Below are positions 34,902 through 44,576 of a stretch of DNA of 52,666 nucleotides, piece after piece. Where the stretch lies: contig CADAHS010000014.1 in assembly GCA_902787825.1 (NCBI GenBank), positions 1 to 52,666 of the forward strand, read 5' to 3'. Positions within the stretch are counted from its first letter, which is position 1, and every line of letters begins with the position of its first letter. This DNA comes from an uncultured Ruminococcus sp. Its GTDB lineage: Bacteria; Bacillota; Clostridia; Oscillospirales; Ruminococcaceae. Position numbers and translations under genes: made by a program. Below the pieces are notes generated by a model. The model was not told the origin of the DNA, did not search any database, and worked only from the letters and a program-made list of their open reading frames with translations.

Positions 34902-35864
34902 CTATCTTAAAATGAAAAACAATCCTATGCGGATCGCAGCGATGATAAAAATGAGCAGTACCTCTGCGCCGGTAACGAGCTGATTCACCCAATAGATGCT
35001 GTTTGCATCAGGGGCAGCTGTTTCCTCTCCGAGTATCATCTTTTTCCCGTTTGGATATCCGCTGTCGATAGAGCAGCCAAGCAGCCCTGCACACATCGAC
35101 TGGGTATGAGCTGCTGTTTTGTTCTGGGAATCGTTTCTGAAATAGCGGTATGTTTCGTCACCGCACTTTGCGTCAAGCATCAGCAGCGAGCCGTCTTTTT
35201 TGCAAAGTGCCGCCGCAAGCTTTGCAGGGATAAAGCTGAAAAATCTGTTCACAGCTGAGGCTTTGTTTCCCGATCTGTCCTCGTAGCCGCCGAGCCTTCC
35301 GCCTATCCTGTCAGCAAGATTGACTGTACGGTAAACAAGTCCGCCGACACCGCCGAGAAGACCGATCCAGAAAACAGGTGCAACAGCGTTATCTATCACA
35401 TCGGCGCTCGTCTGCTCAAGAGTACATCTGACTATATCCTGTACATCAAGCCCCGAAGCGTCCATTCCGGTAAGCTGCTCGAAATACTTTCGTGCGGATT
35501 TCACGTCCTGCGATTTTGCACAGTGCATTATCCTTGCCGCAAGCTCCTTCGGGGTCCGGACCGAGATCGCTGTCCAGCACATAATGCTTTCCACAAGTAT
35601 CCCCAGTATATCCGAGATCATATACGAAACAACGAACAGCGCCAGACCTGCCGCCAGCACTATTGATATCGCAAGGAACTCAAACATTCCGCCTGCTGCG
35701 TTTCTTGCGTCCGGCTCATCGGCATAGGCGTGCTTGATGCGGATATCAAGTCCGCAAAGCAGCTTCTTTATTATGTTCAAAGGATATGCACCCGACTGCG
35801 GATCGCCCAGCAGCGAATCCAGCACAAAGCCTATCGCAAGTGCACACAATGAATTCATCAGCAT
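34902..35864 (-). CDS. cbiB: adenosylcobinamide-phosphate synthase (CobD/CbiB family)
   Basis: Integral membrane enzyme that attaches the aminopropanol arm to cobyric acid in cobalamin synthesis. The product is about 320 aa with five or so hydrophobic segments and the family blocks GFVLDSLLGDP near the N-terminus, DNAVAPVFW, VNLADRIGG, and the C-terminal DSGYPNGKKMILGE. GGAGAG abuts the ATG at 35873, so the ATG at 35864 ten bases further is the better start. No other cobalamin gene or riboswitch is visible nearby, so it acts with remote genes or in salvage. Confidence 0.88.
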   Translation of the reverse strand: MLMNSLCALAIGFVLDSLLGDPQSGAYPLNIIKKLLCGLDIRIKHAYADEPDARNAAGGMFEFLAISIVLAAGLALFVVSYMISDILGILVESIMCWTAISVRTPKELAARIMHCAKSQDVKSARKYFEQLTGMDASGLDVQDIVRCTLEQTSADVIDNAVAPVFWIGLLGGVGGLVYRTVNLADRIGGRLGGYEDRSGNKASAVNRFFSFIPAKLAAALCKKDGSLLMLDAKCGDETYRYFRNDSQNKTAAHTQSMCAGLLGCSIDSGYPNGKKMILGEETAAPDANSIYWVNQLVTGAEVLLIFIIAAIRIGLFFILR

Positions 35865-36021
35865 TTTTATCATCTCTCCAAATTTTCAACACTGCTTTAC
35901 AGTATAACACAATTCTCGCTTTTTTTCAACCGAAATTGTAAACTTTTTTCGGACACTGCAAAAAAGTGCCGTCTGCTGTTTTTCGGAAATCCAAAATTCA
36001 TTTTTTGTACGCATAGAGCTG

Positions 36022-36050
36022 TTGACTTTTGCAGCAAAATAGTGTATGAT
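36022..36050 (+). promoter_or_regulatory. sigma-A promoter of guaB
   Basis: TTGACT (36022-36027), 17 bases, TATGAT (36045-36050) on the + strand, 55 bases before the start codon. Confidence 0.85.
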
Positions 36051-36059
36051 AAAGAATAA

Positions 36060-37583
<1,524 letters not shown>

Positions 37584-37591
37584 TAAACACA

Positions 37592-37620
37592 AAGCCGGGA
37601 GAAATCTCGGCTTTTTCTTT
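37592..37620 (+). terminator. terminator of guaB
   Basis: AAGCCGGGA (37592-37600) pairs with TCTCGGCTT (37605-37613, one G-U) followed by TTTCTTTATT. Confidence 0.85.
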
Positions 37621-37731
37621 ATTGGCAATTGAACTATTCGCGGATGAAACATCTCAGCTGTGCTTTTCAACCAACAGCTGCGGTTCTCTTGCGGAATAAT
37701 TCTCACCAAGCTCTCTTTTGGACTCTCACCT

Positions 37732-37830
37732 CTTTTTCGTTATCGGGGATTTATTCCCCGATGGCGAAAAAGCGATAAAAGGTTTCTGAAGGGGGTTTGG
37801 GGGGAACTCTTCTCGAAAAGAGTTCCCCCC
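37732..37830 (+). repeat. two-hairpin dispersed repeat, copy 3
   Basis: Hairpin 1: CTTTTTCGTTATCGGGGA with TCCCCGATGGCGAAAAAG. Linker: GCGATAAAAGGTTT. Hairpin 2: GGGGGGAACTCTTCTC with GAAAAGAGTTCCCCCC. This is the best preserved copy. It lies between the guaB terminator and the promoter of the XRE regulator; the rest of the 351-base gap shows no gene. Confidence 0.88.
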
Positions 37831-37878
37831 AACTACTGGTTGAGTGGCGCAGATGCGTTGTTTTCAACCGTCAGTTTG

Positions 37879-37907
37879 TTTACATTTCAGTTTTTGTGTG
37901 CTACGAT
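37879..37907 (+). promoter_or_regulatory. sigma-A promoter of the XRE-ABC operon
   Basis: TTTACA (37879-37884), 17 bases, TACGAT (37902-37907) on the + strand, directly before the AAAGGAGG ribosome binding site. Confidence 0.7.
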
Positions 37908-37934
37908 GAGTACACGAAAGGAGGACATTCCCCG

Positions 37935-38558
37935 ATGATCGACATGATCAAGATCGGCAAATTCATCAGCTCATGCCGAAAAGAAAAAGGACTTACCCAG
38001 GCGCAGCTTGCAGAAAAATTCGGCATCACCGACAGGGCTGTTTCCAAATGGGAAACAGGCAAGAGCATTCCCGATGCGTCGATAATGCTTGAGCTTTGCG
38101 AGCAGCTTGGGATAAATGTCAACGAACTGCTCAGCGGGGAAAAACTTGATATGACAAACTATAATGAACAGGCAGAGAAAAACCTGCTCGACCTCAAAGA
38201 GAAAGAAGAAAAGGCAAGCAGGAATATGCTCACGATGGAAGTAGTCATCGGCTTCATCTCAACAACCGCATTTCTTGCACTTTTGCTGTTCGGGGTCTTT
38301 GCGCCGGGGCTTTCGCAGGTGTGGCGCATCGTGCCGTGCGTTATCGGAACTGTCATCTTTGCAGTATCAATGCACGTTTGCATAAAGATAGAGCAGACCG
38401 CAGGCTACTACGAGTGCCCGCACTGCAAGCATACCTTCGTGCCCACACTCAGACAAACATACCTTGCGCAGCATATCGGCAGAACAAGAAAAATGGTTTG
38501 TCCGCACTGCCGCAAAAAAGGCTGGTGCAAAAAAACACTTACAAAAAATGAAGAATAA
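37935..38558 (+). CDS. XRE-family regulator with membrane helices and zinc ribbon
   Basis: A 207-aa protein with an N-terminal helix-turn-helix of the Cro/CI type (KIGKFISSCRKEKGLTQAQL, FGITDRAVSKWETGKSIPD, residues about 5-62), a basic/acidic linker, two membrane helices (about 98-120 and 128-148), and a C-terminal zinc ribbon (CPHCKHTF ... CPHCRKKGW). A DNA-binding protein tethered to the membrane suggests it senses an envelope signal, perhaps the state of the ABC exporter that follows. The ATG at 37935 has AAAGGAGG ten bases upstream; an upstream in-frame reading comes from the repeat. Confidence 0.85.
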   Translation: MIDMIKIGKFISSCRKEKGLTQAQLAEKFGITDRAVSKWETGKSIPDASIMLELCEQLGINVNELLSGEKLDMTNYNEQAEKNLLDLKEKEEKASRNMLTMEVVIGFISTTAFLALLLFGVFAPGLSQVWRIVPCVIGTVIFAVSMHVCIKIEQTAGYYECPHCKHTFVPTLRQTYLAQHIGRTRKMVCPHCRKKGWCKKTLTKNEE

Positions 38559-38573
38559 CAGGGGGAAACAACA

Positions 38574-38807
38574 ATGAACATACTTGCAGAGATAAAAAGT
38601 TTTGAGGACCTTAAAGAGTACCTTCCATTTATCATACCTATCGCAGTTTTGCAGCTCAGTCTTATGCTGGCGGCACTGATAAGCATACTCAGACACAAGC
38701 AGTACAAAACAGGCAACAGAGCGCTGTGGCTGATAATCTCACTGCTTGTCAGCATCATCGGACCAATACTCTATTTTGTGCTTGGCAAAACCGACGAGGA
38801 AGAATAA
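38574..38807 (+). CDS. PLDc_N-domain small membrane protein (YxlE-like)
   Basis: A 77-aa protein with two transmembrane helices (about 17-38 and 49-69) matching the PLD-nuclease N-terminal domain pattern (ALWLIISLLVSIIGPILYFVLGK). B. subtilis YxlE, encoded with the YxlFG ABC exporter in the sigY operon, is of this type. It ends directly before the ATPase start, so the genes are coupled. Function unknown; a role in regulating or assembling the exporter is inferred. Confidence 0.8.
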   Translation: MNILAEIKSFEDLKEYLPFIIPIAVLQLSLMLAALISILRHKQYKTGNRALWLIISLLVSIIGPILYFVLGKTDEEE

Positions 38808-39707
38808 ATGAAAATACTTGAAGTAAAAGACCTGTGCAAACGTTTCGGCTCAAAGACCATTCTGGACGGGCTTTCCTTCTCGGTCAACGAGGGGAGCGTG
38901 TTCGGCTTCATCGGCAGAAACGGCGCAGGCAAAACTACCACAATGAAAATTATTCTCGGACTGCTTCAAGCTGACAGCGGCGAGATAACCGTCTGCGGCG
39001 AAAAGGTACATTACGGCAGCACCCCGACAAACAGATATATCGGCTATCTGCCTGATGTTCCGGAGTTTTACGGATACATGACCGCCGGGGAGTACCTGCG
39101 GCTTTGCGGCGATATAACCGGAATGAAGCAAAGTGAGATAAAGACCCGAACAAGTGAGCTTCTGGAACTTGTGGGGCTGGCAGGTGAAAAGCACCGCATA
39201 AAAGGCTATTCCCGTGGAATGAAGCAGCGTCTGGGCATAGCTCAGGCTCTTATCAACAAGCCACGCCTGCTGATCTGCGACGAGCCGACCTCTGCTCTTG
39301 ACCCGGTCGGAAGAAAAGAGATACTTGAAATAATCCGTTCGGCACGGGGCGAAACAAGCGTTATTTTTTCAACACATATCCTCTCGGACGTTGAAAGGAT
39401 ATGCGATGACACCGCAATTCTCGAAAAAGGAAAGATCGCTCTTTCGGGAACAGTCAGCGAGCTCAGGGCTAAACGCTCAGGGAGCGATCTGCACATCGTT
39501 TTTGCCAACGCTTCAGACTGCCGGAAGGCTGCTGCGCTGCTTGGCGCAGAGATCTCTGATAACGGCACTGTGATCATCAGAAATGCTTCTGAGGACAAAT
39601 TGTTCGCAGCGCTCAGAACGATAAGTGACAGCAAGCTTCCCGTATCAAAGATAGAACACGCCGAAGCCGATCTCGAACAGCTGTTTATGGAGGTGATCGG
39701 CAAATGA
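38808..39707 (+). CDS. ABC transporter ATP-binding protein (YxlF-like)
   Basis: A 299-aa ATPase: Walker A GFIGRNGAGKTT, signature YSRGMKQRLGIAQ, Walker B LLICDEPTSALDP, H-loop STH. A C-terminal ~75-residue domain is typical of exporters of antibiotics or peptides. It overlaps the permease by 4 bases (ATGA). Together with the PLDc_N protein and permease it mirrors the yxlEFG arrangement. Confidence 0.93.
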   Translation: MKILEVKDLCKRFGSKTILDGLSFSVNEGSVFGFIGRNGAGKTTTMKIILGLLQADSGEITVCGEKVHYGSTPTNRYIGYLPDVPEFYGYMTAGEYLRLCGDITGMKQSEIKTRTSELLELVGLAGEKHRIKGYSRGMKQRLGIAQALINKPRLLICDEPTSALDPVGRKEILEIIRSARGETSVIFSTHILSDVERICDDTAILEKGKIALSGTVSELRAKRSGSDLHIVFANASDCRKAAALLGAEISDNGTVIIRNASEDKLFAALRTISDSKLPVSKIEHAEADLEQLFMEVIGK

Positions 39708-40474
39708 ACGGATTTTCACCATTTCTGAAAAAAGAATTCTTCGAGCTGTACCGTAAAGGCAGACTGCTTCTGTTCGGCATACTGTTCGTGTTCTTTGGAA
39801 TTTTAGCTCCTGCAACCGCCAAGCTCACCCCGGCACTTTTTAAAATGATGTCAGGAGAACTTGAGCAGCAAGGCATTATCATCAAGGACGTGACCTCCAC
39901 CGCTGCAAGCTCCTACGAGCAGTTTTTCAGCAACCTGTCAATTATCCTGATAGTTTTTGTTGTCGTATTTGCAAGCAGCATCACAAGCGAGTTTTCTAAA
40001 GGCACAGCGATACCGCTTCTCACAAAGGGGCTTTCAAGGGTCTCGTTTTTCCTGTCAAAGCTGCTGTCATCACTAACCATATGGTCAGCAGGTCTGTGGC
40101 TGTGCTTTGGCATCACCTACGGCTACACCCGGTATTACTGGAATGACGATTCGGTAAAAAGCGTTGTCCCTGCGTTTATGCTCTGGTGGCTGTTCTCGGT
40201 AATGGTCATATGCGTGATGTTCTTTTTTGCATCGCTTGCTTCGACACACATTCAGGTACTGATTGGTACCGGCTGCGTTGTTTTCACAATGTCACTCCTC
40301 GGCTTTACGCAGTCTATCAAGAAATATCTGCCCTCCTCACTTACTGACAGTATGGATCTGTGTACGGGCAAAAGGTCGGTATCGGATATCCTGCCTGCAA
40401 TAATCATTGCAGCGGCGATCACACTGATCTCGGCTGCTTTGGGCATGATGCTGATAAACAAGAAAAAAATTTAA
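39704..40474 (+). CDS. ABC-2 type permease (YxlG-like)
   Basis: A 256-aa membrane protein with about six hydrophobic segments; NGFSPFLKKEFFELYRKGRL is the usual cytoplasmic N-terminal lead of ABC-2 permeases. A large loop between the first two helices is followed by ITSEFSKGTAIPLLTKGLSR, the typical cytoplasmic coupling segment. It pairs with the ATPase in front. Substrate unknown. A terminator follows at 40485. Confidence 0.9.
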   Translation: MNGFSPFLKKEFFELYRKGRLLLFGILFVFFGILAPATAKLTPALFKMMSGELEQQGIIIKDVTSTAASSYEQFFSNLSIILIVFVVVFASSITSEFSKGTAIPLLTKGLSRVSFFLSKLLSSLTIWSAGLWLCFGITYGYTRYYWNDDSVKSVVPAFMLWWLFSVMVICVMFFFASLASTHIQVLIGTGCVVFTMSLLGFTQSIKKYLPSSLTDSMDLCTGKRSVSDILPAIIIAAAITLISAALGMMLINKKKI

Positions 40475-40484
40475 CAAACAGATA

Positions 40485-40514
40485 AAACGGCGGAAAACAT
40501 TTCCGTCGTTTTTT
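40485..40514 (+). terminator. terminator of the XRE-ABC operon
   Basis: AAACGGCGGAA (40485-40495) pairs with TTCCGTCGTTT (40501-40511, one G-U) and a T-run follows. Confidence 0.88.
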
Positions 40515-40527
40515 GTACCAAAAGGTC

Positions 40528-40556
40528 TTGAAATGTCCTTTTAAATATGCTATAAT
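40528..40556 (+). promoter_or_regulatory. sigma-A promoter of the Thr-rich lipoprotein
   Basis: TTGAAA (40528-40533), 17 bases, TATAAT (40551-40556). The leader carries an AGCGGAA/TTCCGCT stem-loop (about 40576-40594) just before the ribosome binding site. Confidence 0.88.
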
Positions 40557-40621
40557 AATTTTTGGTATTATCCGACAGCGGAAAGACGTTCCGCTTAGTT
40601 TTGAAAGGAGTGCTATCGGAT

Positions 40622-41191
40622 TTGAAAATACCTCAGAAGCTTTTGGTACTGCTTTGTGCAGGTCTGTTCCTGAGTTTGTGCAGCTGCGGAGAGTCCAGCT
40701 CATATAACGGTCCGCTGAAGCCATACTCGATGCAGGAGACCGAACGCATACCGGATTCTTCCTCAGAGACTGATTCCTCAGAGGACGATTCCTCAAAAAA
40801 GACAACCAAAAAGAGTTCATCAGATTCTTCTGATAACAGTGACAGCAGTTCTCAGACAACTTCGGAAACTACCTCTGAAACAACATCAGAGACCACATCA
40901 GAAACAACCTCTGAGACTACGTCTGAAACTACAACCACAACGACAACCACAACCACTACGACCACCACGACTACGTCTTCTTCAAGGCAGACTCTTCCTC
41001 CTGTGACCCTGCCGCCTGTGACGCAGCCACCCGTTACCAGACCGACATCACAACCAACACCTTCACAGACTCAGCAGCCAACACCTACACAGACTCAGCA
41101 GCCGACCTCTCAGGACACTCAGCCAACACCACCGACTCAGTCCTCAGAGCAGCAGTCTTCTGAATCAAGAGGAACACTTCTTGATCTGTGA
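40622..41191 (+). CDS. Thr/Ser/Pro-rich lipoprotein of unknown function
   Basis: A 189-aa secreted protein. The start is a TTG at 40622 with GAAAGGAG 11 bases upstream; no ATG fits. The signal peptide (KIPQKLLVLLCAGLFLSL) ends in the lipobox LCSC, so the protein should be lipid-anchored. After a short Ser/Asp/Lys stretch come six or seven Ser-Glu-Thr-Thr units, a run of about 16 consecutive Thr, then Pro-Val-Thr and Pro-Thr-Gln repeats, with no globular domain. Such Thr/Pro-rich segments resemble the glycosylated linkers of ruminococcal cell-surface proteins. It may be a surface spacer or a mucin-like coat protein. The repeats are degenerate at the DNA level, so they are not freshly expanded. 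Confidence 0.75.
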   Translation: MKIPQKLLVLLCAGLFLSLCSCGESSSYNGPLKPYSMQETERIPDSSSETDSSEDDSSKKTTKKSSSDSSDNSDSSSQTTSETTSETTSETTSETTSETTSETTTTTTTTTTTTTTTTSSSRQTLPPVTLPPVTQPPVTRPTSQPTPSQTQQPTPTQTQQPTSQDTQPTPPTQSSEQQSSESRGTLLDL

Positions 41192-41218
41192 TACACCGGA
41201 TATTGATTTAAGGCACAA

Positions 41219-41252
41219 AAAAGCGACGGAAAAATTCCGCCGCTTTTATTTT
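41219..41252. terminator. bidirectional terminator (lipoprotein, serS)
   Basis: AAAAGCG-CGGAA pairs with TTCCG-CGCTTTT with one mismatch in the stem; T-rich tracts lie on both sides. It separates the lipoprotein (+) and serS (-). Confidence 0.85.
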
Positions 41253-41260
41253 TGCTATCT

Positions 41261-42544
41261 TTACTTTGAAAGCTTGTCCTTTCCGCCCATGTACATTCTC
41301 AGAGGCTCAGGGATAGCTACGCTTCCGTCAGCCTTGAGGTTGTTCTCCAAAAATGCGATCAGCATTCTCGGAGGCGCAACGACTGTATTGTTGAGGGTGT
41401 GCGCAAAATACTTCTGTCCGTCTGCGCCCTTTATCCTTATCGCAAGTCTTCTTGCCTGTGCGTCACCAAGATTTGAGCATGAGCCGACCTCAAAGTACTT
41501 TTTCTGTCTTGGGCTCCATGCCTCAACGTCACAGCTCTTGACCTTCAGATCCGCAAGGTCGCCCGAGCAGCATTCCAGTGTTCTTACCGGAATATCAAGG
41601 CTGCGGAAGAAATCGACACTGTTCTGCCACAGCTTGTCGTACCATTTCATTGAATCCTCAGGCTTGCAGACAACGATCATTTCCTGCTTTTCAAACTGAT
41701 GTATCCTGTATACTCCACGCTCCTCGATGCCGTGAGCACCAACTTCTTTTCTGAAGCAGGGTGAGTAGCTCGTCAGCGTCTTCGGAAGCTCGCTCTCAGG
41801 AGTGATCGTGTCAATGAACTTGCCTATCATCGAGTGCTCTGAGGTACCTATAAGATACAGATCCTCACCCTCGATCTTATACATCATATTCTCCATTTCC
41901 GCAAAGCTCATAACACCCGTAACAACATCCGAACGGATCATGAACGGCGGAATATAATATGTAAAGCCCCTGTCTATCATAAAATCTCTTGCATATGACA
42001 GGATAGCCGAGTGCAGCCTTGCTATGTCACCCTTGAGATAGTAAAAACCATTGCCCGATGTTCTTCTTGCAGCGTCAAGGTCGATGCCGTCAAAGCTCTC
42101 CATTATATCAACGTGATACGGAACCTCAAAATCCGGAACAACAGGCTCGCCAAAACGTTCTATCTCAACATTCTCGCTGTCGTCCTTTCCGATCGGTACG
42201 CTTGGATCAATGATATTTGGAATGACCAGCATTCTCTCACGGATCTGTGCCTCGTAGGTCGTTTCGTCCTTTTCAAGCTGCTCCAGCTCCTCGCCGATAG
42301 CAGAGACCTCAGCCTTGACCTTCTCAGCCTCGTCCTTCAGTCCCTTGCCCATAAGACCTCCGATCTCCTTGGACATTACCTTTCTTTTGTTTCTCAGCTC
42401 ATCGCACTTTGTCTTTGCAGCTCTGAACTTAGCATCAAGATCAAGCACCTCGTCAACAAGAACAAGCTTTTCGTCCTGAAACTTTTTCCTGATGTTTTCC
42501 TTTACAAGCTCCGGCTCGGAGCGAACAAGTTTGATATCCAGCAT
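41261..42544 (-). CDS. serS: seryl-tRNA synthetase
   Basis: Class II synthetase charging tRNA-Ser. The 427-aa protein has the N-terminal coiled-coil arm (about 30-105) that binds the long variable arm of tRNA-Ser, motif 2 with CFRKEVGAHGIEERGVYR, and motif 3 with EVGSCSNLGDAQARR. AAAAGGAGAAG precedes ATG. The promoter-to-gene leader is only about 60 bases and has no T-box, unlike serS in many Firmicutes. Confidence 0.97.
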   Translation of the reverse strand: MLDIKLVRSEPELVKENIRKKFQDEKLVLVDEVLDLDAKFRAAKTKCDELRNKRKVMSKEIGGLMGKGLKDEAEKVKAEVSAIGEELEQLEKDETTYEAQIRERMLVIPNIIDPSVPIGKDDSENVEIERFGEPVVPDFEVPYHVDIMESFDGIDLDAARRTSGNGFYYLKGDIARLHSAILSYARDFMIDRGFTYYIPPFMIRSDVVTGVMSFAEMENMMYKIEGEDLYLIGTSEHSMIGKFIDTITPESELPKTLTSYSPCFRKEVGAHGIEERGVYRIHQFEKQEMIVVCKPEDSMKWYDKLWQNSVDFFRSLDIPVRTLECCSGDLADLKVKSCDVEAWSPRQKKYFEVGSCSNLGDAQARRLAIRIKGADGQKYFAHTLNNTVVAPPRMLIAFLENNLKADGSVAIPEPLRMYMGGKDKLSK

Positions 42545-42607
42545 ATTTTACTTCTCCTTTTTCTCCCGCACAGCAAGGCGGGCATATCTCATAAAAATAC
42601 ACTATAT

Positions 42608-42636
42608 AATATACCACTGTTCGCCTTTTTTGTCAA
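42608..42636 (-). promoter_or_regulatory. sigma-A promoter of serS
   Basis: TTGACA (42636-42631), 17 bases, TATATT (42613-42608) on the minus strand; a CCCGC/GCGGG hairpin lies in the short leader. Confidence 0.88.
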
Positions 42637-42694
42637 TCACCCTTTTGACAAAACAACGCCCTGACATTACTAAACCGTTTTAAACAGAATACTC

Positions 42695-42976
42695 TCAGGA
42701 CTCGTTTTCAAAGCGTTGCTGCCCTATCTCGCTTTTGTACTGCTCAAGCACTGCCTGTTCGGTCATCTGCCTGAAGCTTGAATTTATCGGGTGAACAACG
42801 TCCCTGTAACTGCCGTCAGACTCACGCCTGCTGGGCATTGCCACAAAAAGCCTGCTGTCACCCTGCACGACCTTGATATCGTGAACTGCAAAAACATTGT
42901 CAAATGTAACGCTCACCACTGCACGAAGTCTTCCCGTGTCAAGCAGCTTTCTTATCTTTACCTCTGTTATTTTCAT
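42695..42976 (-). CDS. spoVG: SpoVG
   Basis: A 93-aa RNA/DNA-binding regulator: MKITEVKIRKLLDTGRLRAV, FDNVFAVHDIKVVQG, FVAMPSRRESDGSYRDVVHPI are all family hallmarks. SpoVG is kept in many non-sporulating Firmicutes as a pleiotropic regulator, so it does not by itself imply sporulation. The ATG at 42976 follows AGGGA; an upstream TTG at 42994 in the same frame is less likely. It lies about 80 bases before the serS promoter on the same strand. Confidence 0.96.
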   Translation of the reverse strand: MKITEVKIRKLLDTGRLRAVVSVTFDNVFAVHDIKVVQGDSRLFVAMPSRRESDGSYRDVVHPINSSFRQMTEQAVLEQYKSEIGQQRFENES

Positions 42977-43072
42977 ACCTGTGCGTCCCTTCAAATGTTA
43001 ATATGTAATAAAATTTTTACCCATATTATTAAAAAATAATCAAAAGGTCTTTATTTTTATAAAAAAATGTAC

Positions 43073-43096
43073 TATAATATACTGTGAACAAATATT
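43073..43096 (+). promoter_or_regulatory. -10 element and candidate LexA operator before murC-lexA
   Basis: TATAAT (43073-43078) has a poor -35 (TTTATT at 43050) 17 bases upstream. GAACAAATATTC (43085-43096), at about the transcription start, differs by one base from the Firmicute SOS box GAAC-N4-GTTC. As lexA is 22 bases after murC and seems to share this promoter, self-control by LexA is plausible. Confidence 0.4.
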
Positions 43097-43121
43097 CGTC
43101 AGTTGAAACGGAGTCTTTTTG

Positions 43122-44555
43122 ATGATAAGCAATAAGATACTTGAAAATATAAAACACGTTCATTTTATCGGCATCGGCGGTTCGGGTATGTACCCGATAG
43201 TGCAGATCTTCCACAGCAAGGGCTACCATATCACAGGCTCGGACAACAATGAGACCGAAACGCTCGAAGCTGTGAGAAAAATGGGTATAACCGTCTTTAT
43301 GGGACAGCGTGCGGAAAATATCCGGGGCGCAGACCTTATAATCTATACCGCTGCAATAATGTCTGATAACCCTGAGCTTATCGCCTCTAAAGAAGCTGAA
43401 AAAGCCGGCAGAGCAAAGGTCTTTGAAAGAGCAGATATCCTGGGGCTTATCACAAGCTGGTACGACGATGCCGTCTGCGTATGCGGAACACACGGAAAGA
43501 CCACAACATCATCAATGCTCACCCAGATCTTTCTTGACGAGGGCGTTGACCTTTCCTGCGTTATCGGCGGAAAGCTGCCAAGCATAAACGGCTCCGGCAG
43601 AAGCGGTTCAAGCAGCATTATGGTGTGCGAATCGTGCGAGTATCAGGATCATTTTCTCAAATTTCACCCCGACGTTGCGGTGATACTCAACGTTGACGCA
43701 GACCATCTGGAATATTTCAAGAATATCGGCAACATCATAAAAAGCTTTAACATATTCGCAAACAAGACCACAAAATGTATCGTCTTCAACGGCGACGACG
43801 AGAATTCCCACAAAGCTGTTGACAGCGTAGATAAAGAGAAAATAACCTTCGGCTTTGACCGCAGAAACGACTACTCTGCTGTCATTACAGCAAAAAAAGG
43901 TCTGCGCACAGACTTTGAGGTGTTCTATAAGGGCGAATCTGCCGGCACAATGGCTATACACGTCCCGGGGGATCACAACGTCCTGAACGCTCTCGCTGCG
44001 ATCGCAGCTGCAAGATATGAGGGCGTTTCGTGGGAAGGAATAAAAAAAGGTCTTGACAGCTTTTTCGGTGCCATAAGACGCTTCCAGAAGATAGACGAGG
44101 TCAGCGGCATCACCATTGTTGACGACTACGCTCATCACCCAAAGGAGATCGAGTGTACTCTCAAAGCCGCAAAAGGACTTGATTTTAATAAGGTCTGGGC
44201 AGTGTTCCAGCCATTTACCTATTCAAGAACAAAAATTCTTATGGACGACTTTGTCAAGGCGCTTGAGATCGCAGATATTGCTGTAATAACCGATATTATG
44301 GGCAGCCGTGAGAAAAATACCGACCATATCTATACCGAGATGCTGGGTGAAAAGATCAAAGGCTCGGTATACTTTATCACCGACCACGAGCTTGTCGATA
44401 AGCAGACCGCCGAGCAGAAGGAGTATAACTTCTCACAGTGCGTTGACTACATCGCACAAAACGCTTCCGAGGGCGACCTTGTTATTACACTTGGCTGCGG
44501 TGATGTATACAAGCTTGCAAAAATGCTTGCTTCAAAACTCAGAGAAAAAAACTGA
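43122..44555 (+). CDS. murC: UDP-N-acetylmuramate--L-alanine ligase
   Basis: ATP-dependent addition of L-Ala to UDP-MurNAc, the first amino acid of the peptidoglycan stem. The 477-aa product has the N-terminal nucleotide-sugar-binding HFIGIGGSGM, the ATP loop GTHGKTTTSSM (about 122-132), the NVDADHLEYF block and the C-terminal DDYAHHPKE. The ATG at 43122 has GGAG eight bases upstream and is preferred over the TTG just before it. It is followed by lexA. Confidence 0.97.
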   Translation: MISNKILENIKHVHFIGIGGSGMYPIVQIFHSKGYHITGSDNNETETLEAVRKMGITVFMGQRAENIRGADLIIYTAAIMSDNPELIASKEAEKAGRAKVFERADILGLITSWYDDAVCVCGTHGKTTTSSMLTQIFLDEGVDLSCVIGGKLPSINGSGRSGSSSIMVCESCEYQDHFLKFHPDVAVILNVDADHLEYFKNIGNIIKSFNIFANKTTKCIVFNGDDENSHKAVDSVDKEKITFGFDRRNDYSAVITAKKGLRTDFEVFYKGESAGTMAIHVPGDHNVLNALAAIAAARYEGVSWEGIKKGLDSFFGAIRRFQKIDEVSGITIVDDYAHHPKEIECTLKAAKGLDFNKVWAVFQPFTYSRTKILMDDFVKALEIADIAVITDIMGSREKNTDHIYTEMLGEKIKGSVYFITDHELVDKQTAEQKEYNFSQCVDYIAQNASEGDLVITLGCGDVYKLAKMLASKLREKN

Positions 44556-44576
44556 TCTTTGCAGAATGGAGGCTTT

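Noticed and set aside
40860-40980. CRISPR-like array in the repeated region of the lipoprotein gene
   Set aside because: The repeats are short codon-level repeats encoding Ser-Glu-Thr-Thr with no spacers.
42545-42636. T-box riboswitch before serS
   Set aside because: The promoter lies only about 65 bases before the gene and the leader has neither a specifier loop nor the T-box sequence.
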